Shown piece by piece: positions 48,001 to 59,100 of a DNA stretch of 64,000 nt (its first letter is position 1; each line of letters opens with the position of its first letter). Location of the stretch: NCBI GenBank assembly GCA_008508345.1, contig QNGE01000141.1, positions 114,119 through 178,118 on the forward strand, read 5' to 3'. The DNA is from Paragonimus westermani. Its lineage: Eukaryota; Platyhelminthes; Trematoda; Plagiorchiida; Troglotrematidae. The notes below the pieces were generated by a model, which saw only the letters and a list, made by a program, of their open reading frames with translations, did not search any database and was not told where the DNA came from. The position numbers and the translations under genes are program-made.

Positions 48001-48293
48001 GAGAGGCTGTGGAATTTTATTGTAGTTACGTTTTGGTGTATTTAAAACAACACGGCCATTATGACACTATGTAATTCTCTAAAGCTGAATCTGAGTTAGT
48101 GGGTGAGTAGAATTCAACAACCAGAAACGTGGCACTGATGTTCAGTAAAATCGGTCGTATAGTAAACCAGCATTCCAGTCTAGATTTCAACTTGGAAGAT
48201 CTACTAAGCGGTGGTGACAACCCATAAATCTGTCACATTTACATTTGGTCACGGATACATTTGTTTCACCCTTTCCGACTTCGTTACTTTCAG
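45059..48293. other. Intron-like stretch
   Basis: A possible mini-exon at 45,920-45,965 (acceptor TCTGTGCAG, donor TTCA/GTAAGT) encodes WQVVLFTFRDEMENGTR. The ORF at 46,023-46,232 is weakly Ig-like (ELSVTTIASIYMAAV). Neither could be phased to both neighbours. A 14-base unit, AACAAAGTCAGTAC, is tandemly doubled at 45,278-45,305. Confidence 0.4.
45278..45305. repeat. Two tandem 14-base units
   Basis: AACAAAGTCAGTAC occurs exactly twice in a row. Confidence 0.95.
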
Positions 48294-48729
48294 ATCGTCC
48301 TGTGCTGTTATCGTTAACAGCCTATCCACCAAGCCCAGTGCTCACGGGGACCGCCGTTAATCTGACGTGCCAGGCTGCACCAAGCCCAAACGCACCATGG
48401 TATAATTTCATATGGCGTCGCACCGGTAGCCACATTCCTCCAGCTCATTCAACCATCCGCCTGTCAGACACGGTGTCCGTACTGACTCTTTGGTCAGCTC
48501 AACCAAGTGATGACGGCAGTTACAGTTGTCACGTGATGCGGGATGCGGACAACGGCAGGTTAAACTGGTGGCATACAGATCGGGGTTCAGTGTCGGTCGT
48601 GAGGGCGGAGCATGCTAACCCAACTTCAGCCGACTTGGACACAACCACACCAGCCATACTGCACATAAAGTTGGATGTTCACCGTGAGCATTTTGAACGC
48701 ACTTGGCTGTCTGTAAACTGCAGTGTGCT
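48294..48729 (+). CDS. Immunoglobulin-like domain exon
   Basis: Acceptor TTCGTTACTTTCAG ends at 48,293 and a GTAAGG donor starts at 48,730. The translation is a textbook Ig domain. GTAVNLTCQAAP gives the B-strand Cys, YNFIWRR the C-strand Trp, SVLTLWSAQPSDDGSYSCHV the E-F strands with D-x-G-x-Y-x-C, and GSVSVV the G strand. About 30 residues later a second domain seems to begin (AILHIKLDV ... WLSVNCSVL). A GTGAGG donor at about 48,600, exactly at the end of the first domain, is an alternative exon end. If the later donor is skipped the frame stops at 48,733, with AATAAA at 48,852. The exon starts in phase 1. Which Ig-superfamily member this is cannot be told; adhesion, receptor and secreted roles are all possible. 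Confidence 0.72.
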
Positions 48730-49329
48730 GTAAGGCTGAAAAGCCTAAACAGGAGGATTGCACACATCATCATAAACATATTTTTATCTGACCAAATCTC
48801 CATTATCAGGAAATTTTTGTTTCTGAGCTAGGTAATTGCTTATGTCCGTCATAATAAACGTCTGGTTTATGATGTGAGCATAGCAGGGAACGGTTAATAT
48901 AAGCACATTTCACGTGACTCAATGAGGCTTATTGATCAATACGTGAGTTTTCGTTGTTTGACGTCATGCTCTACAGTGTGTACTTGCAGGGATGTAGTGT
49001 GATGACTCCGGACACTAATCTTGTCGTATCATTACACATATAAACCCTTTGCGAATGGTGATGTAATTCAGAAGCTTTGTAACGAGATACTAATTATTGT
49101 TTACTTTGAATAGCAATTTATACAACTTTATTGAAGTCAACTGCGAGTGGTGACATCAGAAATTACACTATAGAAATGGGGAAAAACAGATAAATTTGAA
49201 GCAAGTATTCTAATTAACCACACGGAGCAGTTAATAACTACTTTCACTACAGTAGCTAGCATTTAAAATTGCAGTCACCAAATAAGAGTTAATTGTGTGA
49301 TATCTTAATAAATAGAAAGGACAGAATAA
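48730..49329. other. Intron or 3' untranslated stretch
   Basis: An AATAAA at 48,852-48,857 could end the transcript if the frame stop at 48,733 is used. Nothing else was recognised. Confidence 0.45.
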
Positions 49330-50880
49330 TGTCCTTCAAAATCAAACCCTTCCAAAGAACAGGGGTGCTATCACAGTTGAGGATCATGCCATGGGACGAA
49401 GAAAGGTCCCTCATGGTGAGACAACCTTCAGAATGTAGCAGCGATCAACGCCTGGCTCACAGCATAAATGTGTCGTAGGCTTCCAGGAAACCAAGAGCAG
49501 TCGATAGGCACAAATCCGTGGTTGCGTAGGGGGCAGTCCCAGTCAAAGAATCACATTGCAGGAACATAGATACATGATACCATGAAAAGTGATGATCACA
49601 GTTGAATCGAAAACAAAGTGCACATTACGGCCCATCGTAAGGAGAGCCGACTGATTTGCAACATCATGAGAGTCAACCCTGTACTCCACAGTTTTTTCCG
49701 TCCAGGTAAATGGGCTTCGGTAGTCACCCACTATACTGACTTCCAATGCCACAGCAGCGCCGTCCGTATGATGACCATGATAACGTCTGGTTGGTACTCT
49801 CAGCTCCACGAAGACCATATAGTTCCTATTTCACAGCCTTTTCGCCAGTTCTTTAGCCACGCAGGTGTGCTAAGCACAACGCACAACGTGGGTACGATTG
49901 GGGAATATGAGGAAGGCTTTCTGATAAGCCACAGTGGCCATGACAGAGAACTGAGCGTACACTTCGGCCACCTTGAGAGCTCCGAACCTTAGCCACAAAA
50001 GACCACATCAGAGCTGGATTGCGCCAGTGAAGATCCTGAGAACAGTGTTGTCTGGATTCAACAGCCAACGACTGGAGAGTGGACAGCAAGAAACATTCCG
50101 AAGACCACGAGCGTACAGCGAATAATGGTGCTTATCCACACACGCCGCATGGATCTCCTCCACGTTAATCAATATCACACAAATAACACGTGTCGGGACA
50201 CTGGTGCGCCTTACGATAGTGCCAAAAGAAACACCGTTGATCACGCCCTGACCGGATAGCAGTTTCTCCACTCGTGAGATTTGTGCGGTGGGAATGGTGC
50301 TGGACAAACTTGTAATGCCCAGATCGCCCAACGGAATCGGGGTCTGGGTGTAGACGGTCAGTATCTTTGGAAATACGTATCCACTGCCGAAAAAACTGGC
50401 GGATTGTACAGTCCATAACTTTCAGCGTGTTTCAGTGACTCATCTTGGGAGTCAGATGCTATCACAGGAATTATAGGCACTCATGCGTGTCCAGGGCGCT
50501 TTATTGGTTTCGTCCAGTATCGTGTGAAGCTGCAGTTGGTGGTTTCCAAACGCTTCACCCTCCCAAGTGAACAGGATACCGAGATAGGTCACTGTGTCAG
50601 AGGCGATTAGTAAGTGGATGATGTCCGGGCCGAAGTGATTAGACTCGTCTGCCGTAGCACTCGCACTGTACTTACGGTCTCTGCAAATGACCATACGTTT
50701 AATCTCACGCGTGCAGACTTGCCGTTTGGATAGTTCCAGAGCACTAATGGAGACTGCCAGTTTCTCGAAGAGAGGTGTCGGTTTCTCAGCCAGGAGGTTC
50801 AGATCATCTGCGTGTGTGTAACCTTGCACCAGCGTATCGTAGTTAGACTGCGGTCAAGATACGGCCACTACTTTATCCAC
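49330..50880 (-). mobile_element. R2-like non-LTR retrotransposon fragment
   Basis: Several minus-strand frames together give the C-terminal half of an R2-clade protein. From 50,829 come RT motif HADDLNLLA and then TVTYLGILFTWEGEAF. From 50,331 comes GDLGITSLSSTIPTAQISRV with EKLLSGQ, the thumb-like region. From 49,818 comes the restriction-like endonuclease stretch ALEVSIVGDYRSPFTWTEKT. Frameshifts separate the pieces, and the catalytic YADD has become HADD. The 5' half is missing, as usual for target-primed insertions. R2 itself sits in 28S rDNA, and no rDNA is seen here. Most plus-strand ORFs in this span are shadows. Confidence 0.75.
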
Positions 50881-53800
50881 TGACATCGGGACCATAGTAT
50901 TTGGGCTGCAAACCTTGCGTTAGTATTTTAACCTACATTTTTTACTTCGCTTGTTCGTTAGTCTATTTGACAGCTGCATTGTAATTTCTTCGTTTCTAGC
51001 TTTTATTGTTGATGTGTTAAATCTGCTGGCAACTGAATACTGATAGCACAATTATCTATGAAATGAATTATTGGCGGTCAGGTGTTAATTACACCCACAA
51101 CAATTATAAACTTGTGCAATGTGTCTGTTCATTCAGTATTCTAACGTAATTAATTTTATAAACATTGTGATAAGGTTTACTGTTGCTAAAACCCAGATCA
51201 CGTAGAGTACGTGATATTATAAGCATCCAGAAATACGGATAAATAGATATACAGCTATTCCAGAGCAGCTGTCTGTGTGTGGTTCTTAGTTGTGTCTCTC
51301 AATGACTTTTTGCTCCTAATCAAGTTTAGGCCATGCTATCTAGTCGCATATTTACGGGTATTGAAAAACTGGAGAATGGATGATTGCTTGTGTGCGAAAT
51401 TAATGGGCCACAGATAGGTATAGACTGACATGAATTTATATCTTAATTCAGTCACAAATATAAGTAAAGTAAATATGTATGTAAGTTAGGCATCAATGAT
51501 GGAAAACGTTACACGGGGAGTAGGAAAAGGGGATGACAACTGTGGTCATGGTATAGATTAAATCGTCTTTTTTTTAGAATATCCGTCTTATTACTAATTA
51601 GCGTGATTGATTCAACTCCAGTTGCCATGTGGGTCGTTGAACTAAGTCCCTTAATACAGTTATTTTACAGTCGTCCATGGTAATTCCGACGGTTCTCGGG
51701 ATTCCACTCACCCGTTTCACCATGAACCATTATGGAAAAGTCTGGATATTCACAGATTCTAGCAACTGATTGTCGCCCCGGTCCAGTCTCTCTCAAACAC
51801 CCGAAAATATTCGGCCAGATCATCTGGTCTGAAGGATCTGCTGTGACAAAAAGGAAACTTCACTCATAATCATAGTTATACACCACAAAAAAATCTGGTC
51901 TTAAATTTCGAATTGTTGACCGATCCACATCTTAGCCCAAGAAGATGTAACATCGGCTTAAGGTTAGTGTACGTTTATGCAGTCGTCAGATGAGAATCGG
52001 AATTGTTGGGGATGTTACTGCTCGTTCAGCAGGCGCCACGGGTGTGTGCCAGTTGGTAATTGCATAGTGAGCGATGAAGTGACTGTGAAAACGCAAAGCT
52101 TGACGGTGAGGTATAAGTGAATCGGGAGACGGGAATGAGCTGTGTCACGTAAATCCTACCTTCGAAGCAATCAAAGTTGTATCTGTCAGAGAGAATAACT
52201 GGATTGTATTCATTGGAATAGAAGTACAGTTGAGATTACACTTCTGGTAAAGTTGTCTGACCTGTGATCCGCGTAGAACTCACATAGGAGCACAAATTTT
52301 TCCACCCCTATTCTTATGTGATTTAACAGTTTATGTATCATGGACTATAATCCGTTCTCTTTCTCTCTCTGTTATCGCAAATAAAGTGAGCCGTAGCGCA
52401 ACGACAAACGTTGTCGACCAGCCAGTACAAACAGTAGAGATTCAAACGCATCTTACGGACTGCTGTATCGAATTAGCGATGAAAGCAAGGGTCTAGCTCT
52501 TTGGGTAAAACTCATACAGCTTAAAAAGGACTTAATCACAAGATGATCGCATGCATGCGGTTTCCACATTATGTCTAACTAACATCAAGGCTGCTAATTG
52601 TAATAAAACGATTTACTTTAAATTAAAATTTAGGGGCAATATTCTATCAGGATACCATGAGGTAATTAATGAGCTGTCACAATGTAATCGAAACTCAACA
52701 GCAAAAACATCTGTTTTGCTAAGCATTCACAGTTGCAATTAGGTGATTGAATTGGTAGTCATTCCTTGTAGATCAATGATGTCGTTCAATGAACGTGGCC
52801 TATCTTGAAGTTATCGAATGTCTTTATTGCAAGTATCAAAGTGTTGAGGATTCTCCCATTTATCTGACACGGTGTCATCCACCTGCCTACTTTTTTAACT
52901 GACCGATGCTCTACTTTGATTGGCTTATGGCCGTTCAAAATTCTCGCTTGTTTATTCTTACCAAATCCATAATGGGTATTTGATACTGTACATCTACGGT
53001 CGTGTTTATGGCCACTGTATAAAAATCAAAGGCTCTCTTGGCCTATTTTTTACAGCTCGTACGTTGGAGTAACTCGTGAGGAGCGGTGTAGTTCGCACAG
53101 GCAAAATAGCTGTTACCAGGTGAGAGCAATTAATGTGTGGGGGATCGAGCCCGTTACTTTATAGTGGGTACAGTCGCCGCTTGAGTTGGAGGGTCTAACA
53201 GGTTTTTTGAGGAACAGTTCAAAATCCTGAGAAACTGGTTAGTTGAGAGATAACAAGTTGTTGGCTCGTACTATCATCCTAGTACTCATTCATGGTAAAA
53301 AGCAAAACTGGAAATGCAATCCTGTCCAACCAATGCCCTAACAGATATCCAACCTGTTTCCTGGTCGAGAAGATTATTCTGTTGTTGACTGGGGTTAACC
53401 GGTCGGAAGAAACCGCTGAACTTGGAGCAGCTGTATATAACACATATCTCGAGATAGCTTCGGCTTATAGGTAGCTGGTGACATTTCGTTCAGAACAATC
53501 CGCCCAATTTAAATCAATATTCGGTTATCGAACAGCCAGTCAGATTGCACGAGCGAAACAGCATTTATGACTCTACTTCAGGTTAATGAGACCATTAAGT
53601 GAGAACTTGTGGAAAATTTTTTAACCACGTCATCTACACACTGGCAGCACAGAACAGTCGACTGTTCATTCGTCTCTCCGTTCGCCTGTGTACTAGTTCA
53701 TTTGTTCTGCGAGCGATTAATCGATTATCTAACAAATCCCCTATTCAGTAGGCTTGACACCTAATTGGCAAACAATTTAATCTGTTACTGCTCTTTCCAA

Positions 53801-55391
53801 GCGGAATGAACGGTCGGAAGGGTGTGCAGCCGAACGGAACTCATTGAACTCCGTATGCAGAGAAATGTATTATCGGCGAAAAAGCAGCAGCTTGATTGCA
53901 ACACGGACAATTTCTGTTTGCTTGAATCAAATTACGTTCTACCTCCGCAAAGATATCCATATGTCAAATGGATTATGCGGGCTTGTAGTTCATTCATTTC
54001 GAGTGATGGAAATGAGAGTTGCGCACTTTGTGTTACGACCATCTGACCAAGCCAGCGACTCTACAATGGGATACCTCTGACGCCTTGAAGAGCGCAAGCA
54101 GCTTATCGTTTAGAGCGTTGTACTGGAGCAGAGCTGTAAATTTGTATCTGTTGGTGGCTAAACCGCATCACCAAACGACCTACTTGTAAGTCACATTAGT
54201 GACCTGACCAAAAGGCCTGAAGACGAACTGTTTCCGTGTCCAATTAGTCAAAGCTGTCTGTCAGCTGGCGCGCTCATATTTCTCAACATATTCATCGAAA
54301 ACTCCGGACAAAACGTCCACGATAGGGCGGATTTATCTCAAAGCTGCTAGCTGAGTTTTATTGACACATGTGAATGATATGTGAAAGTACCGCCTAGGTG
54401 AATCAGATCATGCTTTTCTAATCGAGAGAGTGTAATGTGCACCTGTGTCATTTTACTTCCAAACCATCTTCGTTAGAAATGAAAATAACCGCCACCAACA
54501 AAGCTGACGTACATGTGAGTGTACCAGAATGGCAATAGTGAATGCGTATCAGTCATTCACTTCAGCGTAGCTCAGAGGAAAATACGATTATATCTAGAGG
54601 CCATATAACACTGATTAATATAATAAAGCGGTTCGTAAGGTAGGAATACGTAGCTTTTATTTTGGCACCTGGTAATGCCAGGGACACAAGCATAAATAGT
54701 ACACAATTTTCTCAGAAAGAGGCATATGCTTTTTTTGTTATACAAAAACGAGACTTTGAGAGATGATCAAATGTAGAGCAGGTAGACACGTGTGTTGACC
54801 AAGCAGAAAGAATGTTTACGAGCCCACATGATAGGTTGTCCTGATGTTTTTTATATGCACGTGTCTCTTTTCTACAGCAGTTCAGTTACATAATTTCAGA
54901 CATGTGAATAGTGATGACTTTCTTTTTCAGTTTTAAACTGAAAGCCTTGTGTAATAGTGGCTGCTGTTCATGTACTTTTACGTTTTCATACTGGATGTTT
55001 TACTAAATGCAGTTTAATTCCAATGGTTCATTAAGTCAATCAGGGTATTTAGAGTTATATACGAAGGAACTTCAAAAGTGACGAGTTGTATCTGCTAAAA
55101 TTCGCCTTGTCGGTTCAGCGAATTCATCCGTTTCACACAAGAATTTCACAGTCCAATAAGGGCAACAACCTGTCTACACTGATTTGTGAATAAACTTTCA
55201 GCTTAGTCATTCGACGAAATATAACAACATCTCGTCCTGCGCTCGATACAGGCAGTCTAGAAATGGTAGACTACGCGCGTAGGGCGCTCTGCAGTAGATT
55301 TCTGCGAGCAACTTTCTGACAAGTGAGGTTAAATGAGTCCACTGTTCAACGAACTATCCTATTACTGATGATAGGTCGGGGATTTGGTTTA
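50881..55391. other. 4.5 kb without a supportable gene
   Basis: It holds a SINE-like sequence at 52,385-52,460. ORFs at 52,551, 53,292, 53,822 and 53,844 show no domain. A TATAAAAA word at 53,019 is followed by no convincing first exon. Confidence 0.5.
52385..52460 (+). mobile_element. Degraded tRNA-derived SINE
   Basis: TAGCGCAACGA at about 52,395 fits box A and GATTCAAACGC at about 52,438 fits box B, with tRNA-like spacing. Stems are decayed, so a functional tRNA is unlikely. Confidence 0.4.
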
Positions 55392-55668
55392 TTTTCAAGT
55401 TGACCATCACTCACATTTGATCGCAGCGTTCGCATTCAGATAGACTTTCCAGCCAGCCTNGTTGAGCGTTCCGATTTGATAATTCGGTCGTGCCTAATGT
55501 GAGGTCAATGGCGAGGTGGTCAACACGGTTGCCTCATTATTGGAATGGCCTGAGTTCTCTGATGAGAGTTAAACTCGCGTCTAGTGCTTTTTTTCGAAAG
55601 AGGCTGTCTACAAATTCTATCTTAATGCGAACGCTGCGATCAATTGTTAGTGATAGTCAACTTGAAAA
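55392..55668. mobile_element. Fold-back or TIR element, about 277 bases
   Basis: Inverted repeats of nearly 60 bases (55,392-55,450 and about 55,612-55,668), sharing GAATGCGAACGCTGCGATCA or its complement, enclose about 160 bases. A second copy of the left repeat is at 18,039-18,100. No transposase is encoded and no clear target duplication was found. One ambiguous base (N) sits at 55,460. Confidence 0.75.
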
Positions 55669-56129
55669 CTATCCTATGCCTGTTCGGAGATAATGTCCGT
55701 CAAACTATGACAGGTATTACCGCAGAGTTACAAAGCAATAAAGTTATGATGGTGAACAACCTGGAGCTGCATGATGTATTTTGTTTGACACTCAGATCAA
55801 CTTCATCGTGTCTATACGAGGACGTGTCACTTGATTTGGTAGCATTTCCGTTTTGTCTCGTCAGACGATCGCTGAAAGGTAAACTATTTGTATCATCTGG
55901 GGAGTACGGATAAAGGTTTAATGGAAAGATTAGAAAGGCAGGACCAAAACGAACAGTCATTGTAAATGTGCGCCATGAAACTCCCCCAAATTGCATGTGG
56001 CACCGGTTGCTTTGTCTATGTAACAGGGTTCCACTAGTTTTCAGCAGCTGGGGGCTGCGACCGTATAACAAAACAGTATCTTACGAAGGTAACCAAAATG
56101 TTAATGGACTTACTGGTCGACTGGTCATT
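55669..56129 (+). pseudogene. Ig-like coding relic with one in-frame stop
   Basis: One plus-strand frame is open from the fold-back element to 56,129 except for a TAA at 55,911-55,913. Before the stop it reads LELHDVFCLTLRS and VSLDLVAF. After it comes KRTVIVNVRHETPPN, like the G strand and linker of other Ig exons here (compare ATVYVVHE). CMWHRLLCLCN, VFSSWGL and TGRLVIV then fit strands B, C and E. A GTGAGT donor at 56,130 closes the piece. A single stop in a long frame suggests a recently damaged exon or two exons without visible borders. No strong acceptor was found. Confidence 0.3.
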
Positions 56130-59100
56130 GTGAGTTCCTTTTAAAGTCGAAAAACGAAGTGCCCTTTAGCCGCTTCATGACGGCAGAAAGTAAACGCACA
56201 TTGCGACGTATTATTTCACGTCCGTCGCAGAAAATGACCGTCCATGCTGTACATAGCGGACAATTAGAGATGGAAATCGAGTAGACAGGCACAACCTGAA
56301 GTCGTAAATCATGTGAGCAAGACTATGGCAACTCCACATGTTGGCTCGGCCACTTTTCGCACCCACTGCTGGCTGGCACGTTCCGATAGAAACCGTTTTG
56401 TCAATGGTGAAAAACGCGGTGTTTCTTTTACAGATCAATGTGAGCATGTCAACATGAGGCGTTCAATAATTAATGGCGTCGGAATTCCAGTCGAAAATTG
56501 AAACCCCCTTGTGTTCGGAAATTTGACACTACTGGGAGCCTGAAATGAATCCGTATGGTGTTTAGATTCCTTTAAATGTGATTAAAACGTCAACGAGTTG
56601 TTTCTGCAACAAGATTGTAACCTCGGGCAATGAGGTTCTAATTGCGTCCCCAAAACTAGTCTTCTTGGCAACGTGTTTTCTGATTGGTCAATTTCAAGGG
56701 GAAGGTTGAAAATACCACTTGTTATTCACGATTGTAAATGTTCACTGCCAATTTTGCCCAAAGTTCAACCTTCGTTGTAAATCGCGTGTGGTCGGTTTGC
56801 AGAAGTTAATCTTCTCCACTGTAAAGAACCGGACGAATATCCAAACGCAAGCCTCGCTTGACGCTTGCTAAACGCAAACTGCGTAAGTGTGGCAGAGTAC
56901 GGTTTCATATGAGGTGATCCGCCTGATGCGTACATGAAGTATCACTGGTACTCTTGGAACAAGCTTTATAATCTGTTGAACAGCTCGATCAATCAGAGTG
57001 CGAATGCAAACCGTCTAGCTAGGCCCATAACTGACTGCCGTGCACCGGTGTCGGCAACGTTATCAATTCGACTTCCACTGTGATTAACTGTAGTATCAGC
57101 TTGCTACGGGGATGAAAAACATTATTAGAAGCGGTATCCAAATAACGGCTATTTAATTAAAGATTATTCGCAACGAATGTAGTGTGATTGTAATGAAAAC
57201 CTTTAAGCAATATATTTGACTCGCTTTCAGTCAGTCAGCTGATAACAGCACAACGTTACGAGCAATTTTGGTTAGCCTACGTGTCAACTATCCTGGGCGG
57301 AGTTCGTCAATAGTACTGTATTCAGAGTCACATCTGCAAAGAATGAGTGACCACGGAGGGTTTGCTGTGGACAAATATATTTGTGTCTAAATTGTTTGCT
57401 TGATCACAATAGTTGCTAAACAGAAGGATGACAAATAAGTGCAGTTCACAGTTGGTCTATTTTGTTGGTCTATTCCGTACTGCACACAAGAGTTTGCTGT
57501 AAGTGCGATTAAATGGACGGCGTTTCGTTGAAGCGTGGAAAACCAGTTGTACAGGAATTACTCCAGTTTGGCTGAAAACATACACCGCGATTCCCCGATA
57601 AGACATGTAACGTGATACTCGCATCTTTCTCTAGCTTTCGCTCAATGCTGAGTGGACCTGGTAAATTTAGTGAAAGTCGGTTCAAAGAACGGTTGTTAAA
57701 CTGGAATGCTGAGAATCACATCCATTCCACTGATTACGCAATTGCTTAAAGGTGATTTGACCGTTCTGAAAAGTAAGCCCCATCATACTAGTGCCATCTG
57801 ACAACTTTGTTTTATTACCGTGGAGGACAGTCCATAACTGTGGGGACTGTGGGGACATTCACGACTTTCAGTATATTCTAGTTTTTTCCATCATTACACT
57901 TATGTAACCGTAAGCTGAATCCACATTAAGGAAACTGTGTGTCAAACTTTACCATGACGCTCTAAACGTTGAATGTATGATTTTCTGACATACTCCAAAA
58001 TGTACTATTTTTACGAATCGATATTTCGATGACATCACTTGATGTTACCACCCAATGTATTTTTATGTAGCCTCCTATGATCGATAATATATGTGTTCGT
58101 TGCGAGCAACCTGAAGTAGAAAGTTTTGAAATCGCTGTCACCCTCCTAGACTCATGGGAGAAAAACTAAATCTTTGAAATGTGCACGTTGTGGAAGAACC
58201 CATTGTATGCACAACGCGGAACTATGACAGCACCTTCGTGAAAAATGTAACTTTAGGACAATATTTCATTCTGGTAAATCAAAAAACCAATACAATTAAT
58301 CATAGGTATGCAAATACAGCTTCCACCTAACCAACTATTTTAATTCACTGAGCATCATTATATCATGAACCAGAGCGCTAACATAATGTGGTTTTCTCTT
58401 TTGATTATATTAAATTGTAGGCTTTTAAGCTGTGTGACACTAATATCCACCTTGGCGGCCGTAGTTGAAAAGTCTTATTCTCGACGGTTACCGGGTCTTG
58501 TAATCAAAGTGTCTCTACAGGTGGAAATAAACTTTCTTTGCTAAACAGCGTCGTTGAAATTACGTCCTAAAGTTTAATGAAAAAGGACAATTGTTTGACG
58601 AAAATGAGAAACTACCGTGTACATGTTATTGCCTACGGTGGTCACATTTTTCAATCTGACTTCGTCTCTACAAGAGCATGGTAAACAAAGACGTTTCCAA
58701 ACCAAGAATGGTCAACCATAGAAATCATAAAGAACTATTCCGACATCGTTGTTATTCAGGTTCGAAGGTCTTACAATTTTCAACATCAGAACGATAATTT
58801 CTTATTCTTTGTTGCGACGCTTACATACAAAGTTTTGCTGTTTTGGTCAGCGACGACTTCAGTGACTGAATATCTGAAACATTCATCGTTTGTTACCTGC
58901 TGACAAATTAATTGTACGGACATTTTATTTACGTGAATTCACAAAGGCAGATTTCGTGGGTTTAGTTTCTAAAACAGTAGACTGTAAAGTCGGCAAAATT
59001 TTGATCACTCTTTCCGTTTTTCGTCAGCACTCACATCATCGTAATCACTCTCACCTAGATGACAAACAGTGCAGTGTTGAATTTCCACATAGGCTGGGTT

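Noticed and set aside
49618..49992. Plus-strand ORF of 124 residues as an Ig exon
   Set aside because: The opposite strand reads clearly as the R2-like endonuclease region, so this ORF is a shadow.
54560..54600. tRNA gene from a box A match (TAGCTCAGAGG)
   Set aside because: No box B or acceptor stem at the right distance.
55490..55693. C-terminal LINE motif (WN-x-L ... F-x-x-R-L)
   Set aside because: The right part of the ORF is the reverse complement of the left inverted repeat, so the frame belongs to the fold-back element.
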